A stretch of 64,000 nt of DNA from an uncultured Desulfobulbaceae bacterium (GTDB taxonomy: Bacteria > Desulfobacterota > Desulfobulbia > Desulfobulbales > BM004): positions 124,001 to 188,000 of the forward strand of contig CAMYKS010000003.1 in NCBI GenBank assembly GCA_947259115.1, given 5' to 3'. The position numbers were made by a program, and so were the translations under genes. Shown piece after piece: positions 56,305 to 64,000 of the stretch; position 1 is the stretch's first letter; the number at the start of each line of letters is the position of its first letter. A model generated the notes under the pieces. That model had not been told where the DNA came from, searched no databases, and saw nothing but the letters and a program-made list of their open reading frames with translations.

Positions 56305-59300
56305 ATGGAAGAACTCCTCACTTTATTAGCAGCTGGCCATAAGCGCTTTAATCTCAGCGGATTGCAGGGGGGCAGTTATGCTTTTGTTGCCGCCCGGATT
56401 GCAGCCCGGACCAAAAGACCTTTTCTTTTAATAGCTTCATCGGAACGCCATGCAGAACTTGCGGTGCAGAATATCAGCCTGTTTTCCTCTGTGCCGGTTG
56501 TCCTCTATCCCGGTTTTGACATTCCTCCCTACACCCCGTTGTCCCCTGACCAGACCACGGTTGCAGAACGGCTTAATACACTCTATCGGCTCCTGACTGC
56601 TGACAAGCCCTTTATCGTTGTGGCATCGTCTGAATCATTGCTGCGCAGGGTCATGCCCAAAAGTACACTCGGGTCTTTAGCAGAGTTGGTTGTCCATGGT
56701 GAAGATACTGAACAGGATGGTTTGCTGCTGCGCCTGGCTGATCTCGGTTATGAAAATGTCTCACTGGTGCAGGCCATTGGGGATTTTTCAGTCAGGGGCG
56801 GAATTGTTGATGTTTTTCCTCCCGGCTACGAAGCCCCGGTCAGACTAGATTTTTTCGGCGATACTGTAGAGTCGCTGAGAACGTTTGACCCCATTTCCCA
56901 GCGTTCCATCATGGAAATAGACGAGGCTGTAATTCTCCCGGCCAGCAACATCCTTTTTCCTCCCGTTGCATCAGCTCATTATGCCGGGATTCAATCCCGT
57001 TTTAAAAATGAAGCAGAGAATCTAAACTGGCCCCTTGATGCACTTGACGTTTTATTGGAAAAAATCAGCACAGGACGGAGATTTCCAGGTATTGAATTTT
57101 TTCTGCCGCTTTTTTACAGCGACCGGCATGGCTGCCCCTGTCCTCTGCAATATATCCATAAAAACACCGTTATTTTCATGGCTGAACCCCTTGAGATACA
57201 ACGCTCAATTGAGCTGGCCTGGGAAAGGATCCAGGCAAATTATCGCGAATCGGTTGCCTCCCGAACCCCTGCTCTCCTGCCTGATACTGTTTTTATTTCA
57301 CCGGATAATTTATCCAGGGAGTTGGGCGCTTTTACCCGGATTCAGGTTTCTGACCTTATGGAAAATGAAGAAAGTGGTTCGCACACCATACATCTTAGCG
57401 CGCAGAACCATCAATTGCTCAAACAGGAAGTCGACCTGCAGAGAAAACAACAGGGTCTTCTGCAGCCTCTGGCCGCTGTACTTAAAGAGTGGAGCGCAAA
57501 GGATGAGCTTGTTGCCATGGCCTGTCGTTCTCCGCGTCACGCTACCCACCTCGCTGAGCTCTTAAACAATTATGATATTGCAACGCATATTCAAGACGCT
57601 CCACTGGAACTTTCTTCTTTTAAAAGGGCAAAGGAAGCTGCAACAATACTGCTTTTAAACCAGCCGATATCAGAGGGCTTTGATCTTCATTTGGAGCCGA
57701 ATATTCAGTTGCATGTCCTGTCCGAAAGCCAGCTTTTCGGCGAAAGGCGAATCGGTCCCAGAAAACAAAAAAAGCCTCCCCGGGAAGAGTTGCTGCGCTT
57801 TGATCAACTGAAGCGGGATGATATTGTTGTCCATAGAGAACATGGCTTAGGGGTTTACCAGGGGCTGGTGACTTTGACCCTGATGGATATTACCAATGAT
57901 TTTCTGGAGATTCACTACCAGGGCATGGACAAGCTCTATGTGCCGGTGGACCGCTTAAACTCCATCAGCAAGTACAAGGGTATCTCCGACAAAAAACCGA
58001 AACTTGATAAGCTTGGCGCCAAAACATGGCTGCATACGAAAAAGAAGATCAAAGAATCCGTATGGCAGGTTGCCCAGGATCTTTTAAAGCTTTACGCCAA
58101 AAGGGAGATGCAGAAGGGGTCAGCCTTTTCCCAGCCGGGCGAACTCTTCCGGGAGCTGGAAGAATCGTTTTCTTTTGATGAAACACCGGGGCAGCAGAAG
58201 GCTATTGCCGAGGTGCTTGATGACTTGACCTCTGAGCAGATAATGGATCGGCTAATCTGTGGTGATGTTGGCTATGGTAAGACCGAAGTAGCTGTGCGGG
58301 CTGCTTTCAAGGCCATTGAGGATGGTTCCCAGGTTGCCATGCTGGTGCCCACCACTGTACTGGCTGAACAGCATGCCAAGACTTTCCAGGAGCGCTTTGC
58401 CGGTTTCCCTGTGCTGGTTGAAAGTATCAACCGGTTCCGCACCCAGGCTGAGCAGAAGAGAATTCTGGGCAACCTCAAGAGCGGCAAACTCGACATGATC
58501 ATCGGTACCCACCGGCTCCTGTCAAAAGATGTGCATTTTAAAAAACTGGGCCTGCTGATTGTCGATGAAGAGCACCGCTTCGGGGTGAGCCACAAGGAGA
58601 AAGTCAAGCGTTTCAAGGCTGAGGTCAATGTTCTCACCTTAAGCGCCACACCAATTCCCAGGACGCTGCAGCTTTCTCTTTTCGGCATCAGGGACCTTTC
58701 GGTGATCAACACTCCACCTGAGCAGAGGCGCCCGATAAAGACTTTTGTCGCCCGTTATGATGAGCTGGTCATCAAAGAGGCCATTACCAGAGAACTGCAA
58801 CGGGGCGGTCAGACCTTTCTTGTGCATAACAGGGTCCGGTCAATTGCAGAAATGGCTCACAAAGTTGAAAAACTGGCACCCCAGGCCAGGATAGCTGTGG
58901 CCCACGGCCAAATGGCGGCAAAACAACTGGAAGAAATCATGGTCCGTTTTGTCAATAAAGACATAGATGTCCTGGTCTGTACCACTATCATAGAATCGGG
59001 CTTGGACATCTCAAGCGCCAATACCATTGTTATCACCAGGGCTGACAGGCTGGGGCTGGCTGAAATACATCAGCTGCGCGGCCGGGTCGGCAGAAGCAGC
59101 GAACAGTCCTATGCCTATCTTCTGGTGCCGAGCCTTGACGGGCTGGCAAAAGAGGCTAAAGAGCGGTTGCGCGCCCTTCTTGACCACTCCGAACTGGGCG
59201 GTGGGTTCAAGCTTGCCATGAGCGATCTGCAGATACGCGGCGGCGGCAATATCCTGGGTGTTTCCCAGAGCGGTCATATTGCTGCTGTCGGCTACGATCT

Positions 59301-59835
59301 CTACCTTGAACTTCTGCAGAACACTGTTTCCGACCTGAAGCGCCGGGCTGCCAAGGAAGAGATCACGGAAACAATCGATCCGGAGATAAACCTGCAGATT
59401 TCAGCCTACATTCCGGATACATACATTGGTGATACACCGCAACGCTATATCGCCTACCGCAAAATTTCCTCCATAACCGATGAGGTGCAGCTGGCAGATA
59501 TGAAAGACGAAATGCAGGACAGGTATGGCCCCCTGTCCGAGGAGACAGTTAACCTCTTTGCTATAATGGACCTGAAAATAAAACTGCGAAAATTATTGAT
59601 CACCAAACTGGAACAGGGCAGGGATAAACTCATTTTTACTTTTCATGAAAAAACCCCTGTTGCACCACAGACAATCCTTACTCTGGTTGACAATGCCAAA
59701 GACGACCATAGCTTTACTCCGGATGGCAGACTGCTGGTCACCCTGCCGCCGCAGGTCCGCCAGTCGCCCCAGGCCATAATGCACAGCGCCAACGAGGTCC
59801 TGCGGAGCCTGCAGGGTGACAAGTTTCTAACTTAG
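56305..59835 (+). CDS. mfd: Transcription-repair coupling factor Mfd
   Basis: A 1176-residue DNA translocase that removes stalled RNA polymerase and recruits UvrA. The UvrB-homology N-terminal part has GGSYAFVAARIA and VRGGIVDVFPPG. The RNA-polymerase interaction domain (about 490-560) has DIVVHREHGLGVYQGL and FLEIHYQGMDKLYVPVDRL (in part). The helicase core has Walker A GDVGYGKTEVAVRAAF, LVPTTVLAEQHAKTF, DEEHRFGVSHKEK, SATPIPRTLQLSL, and HQLRGRVGRSSEQSYAYLL. The TRCF C-terminal domain is present. Confidence 0.97.
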   Translation: MEELLTLLAAGHKRFNLSGLQGGSYAFVAARIAARTKRPFLLIASSERHAELAVQNISLFSSVPVVLYPGFDIPPYTPLSPDQTTVAERLNTLYRLLTADKPFIVVASSESLLRRVMPKSTLGSLAELVVHGEDTEQDGLLLRLADLGYENVSLVQAIGDFSVRGGIVDVFPPGYEAPVRLDFFGDTVESLRTFDPISQRSIMEIDEAVILPASNILFPPVASAHYAGIQSRFKNEAENLNWPLDALDVLLEKISTGRRFPGIEFFLPLFYSDRHGCPCPLQYIHKNTVIFMAEPLEIQRSIELAWERIQANYRESVASRTPALLPDTVFISPDNLSRELGAFTRIQVSDLMENEESGSHTIHLSAQNHQLLKQEVDLQRKQQGLLQPLAAVLKEWSAKDELVAMACRSPRHATHLAELLNNYDIATHIQDAPLELSSFKRAKEAATILLLNQPISEGFDLHLEPNIQLHVLSESQLFGERRIGPRKQKKPPREELLRFDQLKRDDIVVHREHGLGVYQGLVTLTLMDITNDFLEIHYQGMDKLYVPVDRLNSISKYKGISDKKPKLDKLGAKTWLHTKKKIKESVWQVAQDLLKLYAKREMQKGSAFSQPGELFRELEESFSFDETPGQQKAIAEVLDDLTSEQIMDRLICGDVGYGKTEVAVRAAFKAIEDGSQVAMLVPTTVLAEQHAKTFQERFAGFPVLVESINRFRTQAEQKRILGNLKSGKLDMIIGTHRLLSKDVHFKKLGLLIVDEEHRFGVSHKEKVKRFKAEVNVLTLSATPIPRTLQLSLFGIRDLSVINTPPEQRRPIKTFVARYDELVIKEAITRELQRGGQTFLVHNRVRSIAEMAHKVEKLAPQARIAVAHGQMAAKQLEEIMVRFVNKDIDVLVCTTIIESGLDISSANTIVITRADRLGLAEIHQLRGRVGRSSEQSYAYLLVPSLDGLAKEAKERLRALLDHSELGGGFKLAMSDLQIRGGGNILGVSQSGHIAAVGYDLYLELLQNTVSDLKRRAAKEEITETIDPEINLQISAYIPDTYIGDTPQRYIAYRKISSITDEVQLADMKDEMQDRYGPLSEETVNLFAIMDLKIKLRKLLITKLEQGRDKLIFTFHEKTPVAPQTILTLVDNAKDDHSFTPDGRLLVTLPPQVRQSPQAIMHSANEVLRSLQGDKFLT

Positions 59836-59997
59836 GGAAAATAAAGCCAATAAGATCAGAACTTTACATTTGACTTTGGGCTCTGAATTAGTTAATAGCA
59901 TAATAGCATCCGCTTAACCTGTTAATGGTTACCGATATGTGCGTTAGGTTTTTATTGCCTGGGAAATTGCTCAACAACAATGAAGGAGGAGGGAGAC

Positions 59998-61317
59998 ATG
60001 AGAAAGGTTTTAATTGGTATTACTGCATTTAGCTTGATCCTTGGCAGCGCTGCATCGGTGTACGCCGGGGCGGTTGTCAACAAGACTAACTGGAGTGCGG
60101 AGTACATCAGGACAATGAACCGCAATGCGGCCACCGACTATGCCGATGCTGCCGCCTACAATCCGGCCGGCACTGTAAAGCTCCAGAATGGCTTCACTCT
60201 CAATGGTTCACTTCAGTACCTTGATAAGGACTACAAAAACCGTGTCAGTGGTATGGATTTCAAGTCAGACAAGTCATCCACCTTTCCCGGCGTATTTGGT
60301 ATATATAAAAGAAATAAGTGGACCCTGTTCAGTTCATTTACCTTTGTCGGCGGCGGCGGCGAGGTTGACTGGGAGGACGGTAATGCAACCACCATGGCCC
60401 TTGGCGCCGGGATGACCCTACTTGCTGACCGCACCATGGATGGTATGGTCCAGGCCGGTGGTGGCCCAGCCGCTCCATTGGGCACCTATTACGGCACCCT
60501 TACCCACCAGGACATATGGGCAAAAAGCTACGACCTGGGCTACTCAATTGGCACCGCTTACGCCATTAATGATATTTTTTCAGTTTCCGCCGCCGTCAGG
60601 TATGTTGACGGCACCATCGAGGCCAAAGGGTCTGTTACCACAAGCCCGACTGCGGCCGGCGCCGCGTTGGGCGGCACACCACAGACCTCGAAGGTCCATT
60701 TTAAACAGGATGCGGACGGCTGGGGGGCAATTTTCGGGGTGAATATTGCGCCCAATGACAGGTTGAATATCGGGGCCCGGTTTGAAACAAAGACCGATCT
60801 TGAATTTGATACGAGCGTGAAAGAGGACAATAATAATGTGCTGCCCCAACTCGGCATTGTCGACGGCCAGGACGTAAATGAAGACCTGGCTCCTTCCCTG
60901 GGGCTTGGCGTTTCCTATTGGATTACTGAAAAATTACGGGCGGAGACCAACCTGACACTCTATTTTAACGGCGAGGCGGACTGGGAAGGCCTTGAGGATG
61001 ATGTGGACACCGGTTACGATGCCGGTCTTGCCCTTGAGTATGTCTTTAATGATACAATCAAGGCCAGCATCGGCTACATGCATACTGAGACCGGCATTGA
61101 CCCGGAAGACATGACACCGGAAAACCCGGAGCTTGATGCCGATACCTTTGCAGGCGGCTTAGCCTATGCCTACAATCAGAAATTTCACATCAACATTGCC
61201 GTCGGCTATACTGCCTATAGGGATGATGACTTTGTAAGCGACACGACCGGTTTAAAGGTCAAATACGATAAGGACATTACCTTCCTGGCCTTTGGCCTGG
61301 AATACCGCTTTATGTAA
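59998..61317 (+). CDS. OmpP1/FadL-family outer-membrane transporter
   Basis: A 439-residue precursor, signal peptide MRKVLIGITAFSLILGSA then SVYA. Mature N-terminal NRNAATDYADAAAYNPAGTVKL matches the FadL hatch (N-P-A/G-T motif), followed by amphipathic strands with Gly and aromatic girdles and the closing FGLEYRFM. It is expected to carry hydrophobic compounds such as fatty acids or aromatics. Start at the ATG after GGAGGAGGGAG; the upstream in-frame ATG lies on the ribosome site itself. Confidence 0.9.
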   Translation: MRKVLIGITAFSLILGSAASVYAGAVVNKTNWSAEYIRTMNRNAATDYADAAAYNPAGTVKLQNGFTLNGSLQYLDKDYKNRVSGMDFKSDKSSTFPGVFGIYKRNKWTLFSSFTFVGGGGEVDWEDGNATTMALGAGMTLLADRTMDGMVQAGGGPAAPLGTYYGTLTHQDIWAKSYDLGYSIGTAYAINDIFSVSAAVRYVDGTIEAKGSVTTSPTAAGAALGGTPQTSKVHFKQDADGWGAIFGVNIAPNDRLNIGARFETKTDLEFDTSVKEDNNNVLPQLGIVDGQDVNEDLAPSLGLGVSYWITEKLRAETNLTLYFNGEADWEGLEDDVDTGYDAGLALEYVFNDTIKASIGYMHTETGIDPEDMTPENPELDADTFAGGLAYAYNQKFHINIAVGYTAYRDDDFVSDTTGLKVKYDKDITFLAFGLEYRFM

Positions 61318-61342
61318 AGTATAGTAGATTCATCTGGATGCG

Positions 61343-61376
61343 AAAAGGCCCCGGCGCTTATGCCGGGGCCTTTTTT
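61343..61376 (+). terminator. Terminator after the FadL-like gene
   Basis: Stem GGCCCCGGC / GCCGGGGCC with an A run on one side and a T6 run on the other; it can end transcription from either strand (fadL-like on plus, tRNA-Pro on minus). Confidence 0.92.
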
Positions 61377-61417
61377 GTTGCAAATGTATAATGTATATAG
61401 GGGAAACAAAAAAATAC

Positions 61418-61495
61418 TGGTCGGGGCGGCAGGATTTGAACCTGCGACCTCCTGCTCCCAAGGCAGGCGCGCTAACCAGGCTGCGCTACGCCCCG
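61418..61495 (-). tRNA. tRNA-Pro (TGG anticodon)
   Basis: A 78-nt cloverleaf with encoded CCA: acceptor CGGGGCG / CGCCCCG, anticodon stem CCTGC around CTTGGGA (anticodon TGG), T arm GCAGG-TTCAAAT-CCTGC. The C1-G72 pair is typical for tRNA-Pro. Confidence 0.97.
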
Positions 61496-61605
61496 ATCCG
61501 CTGGGATACAAAGACCCTATCCTCTAACATTTGAGACTGATTAACGTCAAGGAAAAAGGTTGAATTACGCAGGAAAAAGATTTAAATTTCTACGTTGCTA
61601 AGGTA

Positions 61606-61634
61606 TTGACGAAGTGTGTTTTATATACTATAGA
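61606..61634 (+). promoter_or_regulatory. Sigma-70 promoter of tRNA-Asn
   Basis: TTGACG (61606-61611), a 17-base spacer and TATAGA (61629-61634), 18 bases before the tRNA 5' end. Confidence 0.8.
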
Positions 61635-61652
61635 ACCCGCTTCTACTACTAT

Positions 61653-61728
61653 TCCTCGGTAGCTCAGTTGGTAGAGCAGGTGGCTGTTAACCACCCTGTC
61701 GCTGGTTCGAGTCCGGCCCGGGGAGCCA
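61653..61728 (+). tRNA. tRNA-Asn (GTT anticodon)
   Basis: A 76-nt cloverleaf with encoded CCA: acceptor TCCTCGG / CCGGGGA (one G-T pair), anticodon stem GGTGG around CTGTTAA, T loop TTCGAGT. Discriminator base G. Confidence 0.97.
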
Positions 61729-61738
61729 GAGAATCAAA

Positions 61739-61769
61739 AGCCCGGCCAGTTCATGGCCGGGCTTTTTTT
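61739..61769 (+). terminator. Terminator after tRNA-Asn
   Basis: A 9-bp stem AGCCCGGCC / GGCCGGGCT with a 7-base loop and a T7 run, ten bases after the tRNA. Confidence 0.93.
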
Positions 61770-61836
61770 GTTTTTTTCAGACAGTTCTCAATGCCGGTCT
61801 TGTGATTTCAAATGCTGCGGGCGACTGCAGGGGTAT

Positions 61837-62940
61837 TCAGCAGGTGGCCTTTCTTACATGCTCGCTGTAGTTGTCACGATAAATATCGGCCATGGAAAGA
61901 AAGGCGGTAACAATCAGCGGGCCGTAGATAATTCCCAAAACTCCATAGACACTTAAGCCGCCGAGAATGGAGAGAAAGACCAACAGGGTATGCATTTTGA
62001 CCCGCTCACCAACAACCCAGGGTTTTAAAAGATATTCCACAGAAAAGGAAAGGGTACCATAAAAAATAAGCATAAATATGCCGGCTCCGACATTGCCCTT
62101 TAAAAAAAGAATTGCTGCTGCCGGCACCAAAACAAGCCCGATGCCTACAATGGGGAGAAAGGCCAGAATAGCCATTATTCCGCCCCATAAAATGGGTGAA
62201 CTTATGCCAAAGAACATAAAGGCCGCACCCCCCAGGAAACCCTGCAGCAGGCCACATATCCCGTTACCAACCAGTACTGCCTTAGCAATTTCTTCAAACT
62301 TTTTAAATAGTTGACGCTCCTGCTGATCAGGGAGCGGGGAAAGTTCCAGAATATATGATATGAGACGCTCCTGATCGATCAAAAGAAAAAAGATGACAAT
62401 GATCATCATGAAGAAGCTGAAGACAAAATGCATAATATTGGCAGCCCAGGAGCTTGCCTGGTTATAAAGAAAAAGTCCGGCCACCTTGCCGAATTCAGAG
62501 AGCACCCTGGTTAGCCGTTCCGGATGCAATTCAATGCCGAATCCTGCAAAAATATCCTTTATCCTGCCAACGGTTTCATTTTCTTCCAGCAACTGCTGCA
62601 GCATGAGGGCCAGATTTTTGTCCTTTATCAGAGGATAGATGCTCAAGACTTCTTTGGACAAGGCAATAACAAATGTCATGAGCGGCAGGAAGACGACAAA
62701 GATAATAAGGAAACAGGTTACCAGAGAGGAAAACTGGTCTGAAAATTTAAGTTTTTCGTTAAAAAATCTATATACAGGTTGAAAAAGTCCTGCCAGGAGA
62801 AAGGAAAGGATCAGAATGGAAAAAAAAGGCCAGAGAAGCCGGCCGAGCAACAAGGATGAGACAAGGAAAAGCAGCAGAAAATAGCGGAATACCAGCGGAC
62901 TGAATGGTTTTTTGGGCTTGCTTTCAGGTTGTGTGTCCAT
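61837..62940 (-). CDS. AI-2E/PerM-family membrane protein
   Basis: A 367-residue protein with about seven to eight membrane segments: a pair near the N terminus, a soluble middle with helices (residues 95-150), and the C-terminal cluster GISSPILWGGIMAILAFLPIVGIGLV (in pieces), PWVVGERVKMHTLLVFLSILGGL and YGVLGIIYGPLIV. This is the AI-2E transporter (UPF0118, TqsA/PerM/YdiK) pattern. Some members export signals or act as Na+/H+ antiporters; the substrate here is unknown. Confidence 0.88.
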   Translation of the reverse strand: MDTQPESKPKKPFSPLVFRYFLLLFLVSSLLLGRLLWPFFSILILSFLLAGLFQPVYRFFNEKLKFSDQFSSLVTCFLIIFVVFLPLMTFVIALSKEVLSIYPLIKDKNLALMLQQLLEENETVGRIKDIFAGFGIELHPERLTRVLSEFGKVAGLFLYNQASSWAANIMHFVFSFFMMIIVIFFLLIDQERLISYILELSPLPDQQERQLFKKFEEIAKAVLVGNGICGLLQGFLGGAAFMFFGISSPILWGGIMAILAFLPIVGIGLVLVPAAAILFLKGNVGAGIFMLIFYGTLSFSVEYLLKPWVVGERVKMHTLLVFLSILGGLSVYGVLGIIYGPLIVTAFLSMADIYRDNYSEHVRKATC

Positions 62941-63215
62941 GCCTATATCCTTGCAGTCGACTGTTTCCCCGGTTTAGGCAGCCAGTGTATCAAAAAATGT
63001 ATCACCCTGCATTCTTCCTGGGCATGTTGGTCATGCATAATGCAAGATTCCCTGTGTTCCTGCCAAAGACTTTCTGGATATAAAGTTGCAATTTCATGAG
63101 GTTGGAGGTATAGGCTATATTTTTATTTTTAATAATGAATAATTCTTTCTAGTTTCTAATATACTGTACTGAAAAGGAAAAGAAAAAAGAAGCTTATTTG
63201 AAGGAGTGGCGCGGC

Positions 63216-64000
63216 ATGGATATCCGGGTGAAAAAAGAGGCTCCCGACCTCCTCAAGACAAAGCCTGATGAGAATTCTCTTGGGTTTGGGCAGCACATGA
63301 CAGATCACATGTTCGTCATGCTGTATGACGAAGGTATTGGCTGGCATGATGCTGCAGTCCAACCGTATGAAAATTTTTCCCTGGACCCGGCGGCCATGGT
63401 TCTGCATTACGGCCAGGCCATTTTTGAAGGCCTTAAGGCCTACCGCGGCAATGATGACAAAATTTATCTCTTCCGGCCCACGGAGAATTTAAAAAGAATG
63501 AATGCTTCCGCTGCCAGGATGTGCATGCCGGAGATCCCTGTGGATGCTGTCTACGACGCATTGAAAAAACTTGTTGCTCTTGATAAGGACTGGGTTCCCA
63601 GGGCTGACGGAGCGACTCTTTATATCAGGCCGACAATGGTTGCTTCGGAAGCAGGACTTGGGGTCAGGCCGTCCAGGCAATATATTTTCTTCATTATTAA
63701 TTGTCCTGTCGGGGCATATTACCCCGAAGGCTTCAACCCGGTGAAAATCTTTGTGACCGACAAGTATGTCCGTGCAGTTGCCGGCGGTGTCGGTAATGTC
63801 AAGACAGCCGGCAATTATGCCGCCAGCATAATGGCTGCAGTTGAAGCGCAAAAACTGGGGTATACCCAAGTGCTCTGGCTTGATGCAATTGAGCGCAGAT
63901 ATATTGAAGAAGTGGGCACCATGAACATTTTTTTCCTCATAGGTGATGAGCTTATTACGCCGCCGTTGACCGGCAGCATTCTGCCGGGCATCACGAGGGA
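63216..64000 (+). CDS. ilvE: Branched-chain amino acid aminotransferase, 3' truncated by window edge
   Basis: A fold-type IV PLP aminotransferase, open to the window edge (261 codons present; full enzymes of this BCAT2-like type are about 355-360). The ATG has GAAGGAG nine bases upstream. VLHYGQAIFEGLKAYRG, LYIRPTMVAS and VGNVKTAGNYAAS with the Schiff-base lysine, and YIEEVGTMNIFFL are diagnostic. It catalyses the last step of leucine, isoleucine and valine synthesis. The C terminus lies beyond the window. Confidence 0.95.
   Translation, partial: MDIRVKKEAPDLLKTKPDENSLGFGQHMTDHMFVMLYDEGIGWHDAAVQPYENFSLDPAAMVLHYGQAIFEGLKAYRGNDDKIYLFRPTENLKRMNASAARMCMPEIPVDAVYDALKKLVALDKDWVPRADGATLYIRPTMVASEAGLGVRPSRQYIFFIINCPVGAYYPEGFNPVKIFVTDKYVRAVAGGVGNVKTAGNYAASIMAAVEAQKLGYTQVLWLDAIERRYIEEVGTMNIFFLIGDELITPPLTGSILPGITR

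Noticed and set aside
61215-61511. 98-codon minus-strand frame
   Set aside because: It runs through tRNA-Pro and the terminator.
61614-61805. 63-codon plus-strand frame
   Set aside because: It runs through tRNA-Asn and its terminator.

Overview
This 64-kb window is an ordinary chromosomal segment, mostly housekeeping genes, from a diderm bacterium. BamA, a BamE-like lipoprotein, a FadL-like porin, an OmpA-like protein and PlsC show the outer membrane. Gene content (IspDF fusion, dual phosphate uptake systems, a UGA-containing redox protein, monomeric isocitrate dehydrogenase, solitary dnaA) and protein style fit a former deltaproteobacterium. My best guess is Desulfobacterota, perhaps Desulfobulbales. 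That placement is inference; no rRNA is present.

Layout. 1-4 kb (+): 5'-truncated pcnB, bioF and a BioH-BioC fusion for biotin. 4.2-4.6 kb: a secreted protein with two 6-cysteine motifs. 5-11.8 kb (-): YkgJ-like cysteine-cluster protein, UPF0178 protein, an unrecognised membrane protein, rnhA, tex, a selenocysteine-containing C_GCAxxG_C_C protein and a YrfG-like nucleotidase; thpR diverges from the last. 12.6-16.6 kb (-): ispDF, rnpB, a coiled-coil zinc-ribbon protein, a Nif3-like protein, a possible small RNA and a CAT-anticodon tRNA. 16.7-22.8 kb: M48-TPR membrane peptidase, surE, an OmpA/PD40 protein and nfo.

The centre (22.9-33.7 kb) is a phosphate island: low-affinity PiT with its DUF47 partner, phoU and phoR on the minus strand; pstC-pstA-pstS-pstB-phoB on the plus strand. 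Pho-box-like 11-bp repeats precede pstC and pstS. An ArsC-Acr3 fusion for arsenate detoxification and mtaD follow. 36-43.6 kb: a 38-residue membrane protein not noted by length-limited gene finding, a DedA/YqaA protein, pcm, BamE-like lipoprotein, htpG, a metallophosphoesterase and hemG. 44-64 kb: dnaA, comF, icd, a phosphohexomutase, an SDR protein, plsC, bamA with an extra N-terminal domain, mfd, a FadL-like porin, tRNA-Pro, tRNA-Asn, an AI-2E-type permease and a truncated ilvE.

The most unusual items are: (1) a C_GCAxxG_C_C gene whose first motif cysteine is an in-frame UGA followed by a bacterial-SECIS-like hairpin; (2) three dispersed copies of a hairpin element with the same geometry and conserved flanks but different, compensating stem sequences; (3) a 166-bp MITE-like element and a half copy of it lying against pstS; (4) a diverged interspersed repeat at 5.7 and 37.8-38.2 kb; (5) several domain fusions (BioH-BioC, ArsC-Acr3, extra domain-BamA). 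I saw no CRISPR array, prophage or intact insertion sequence.
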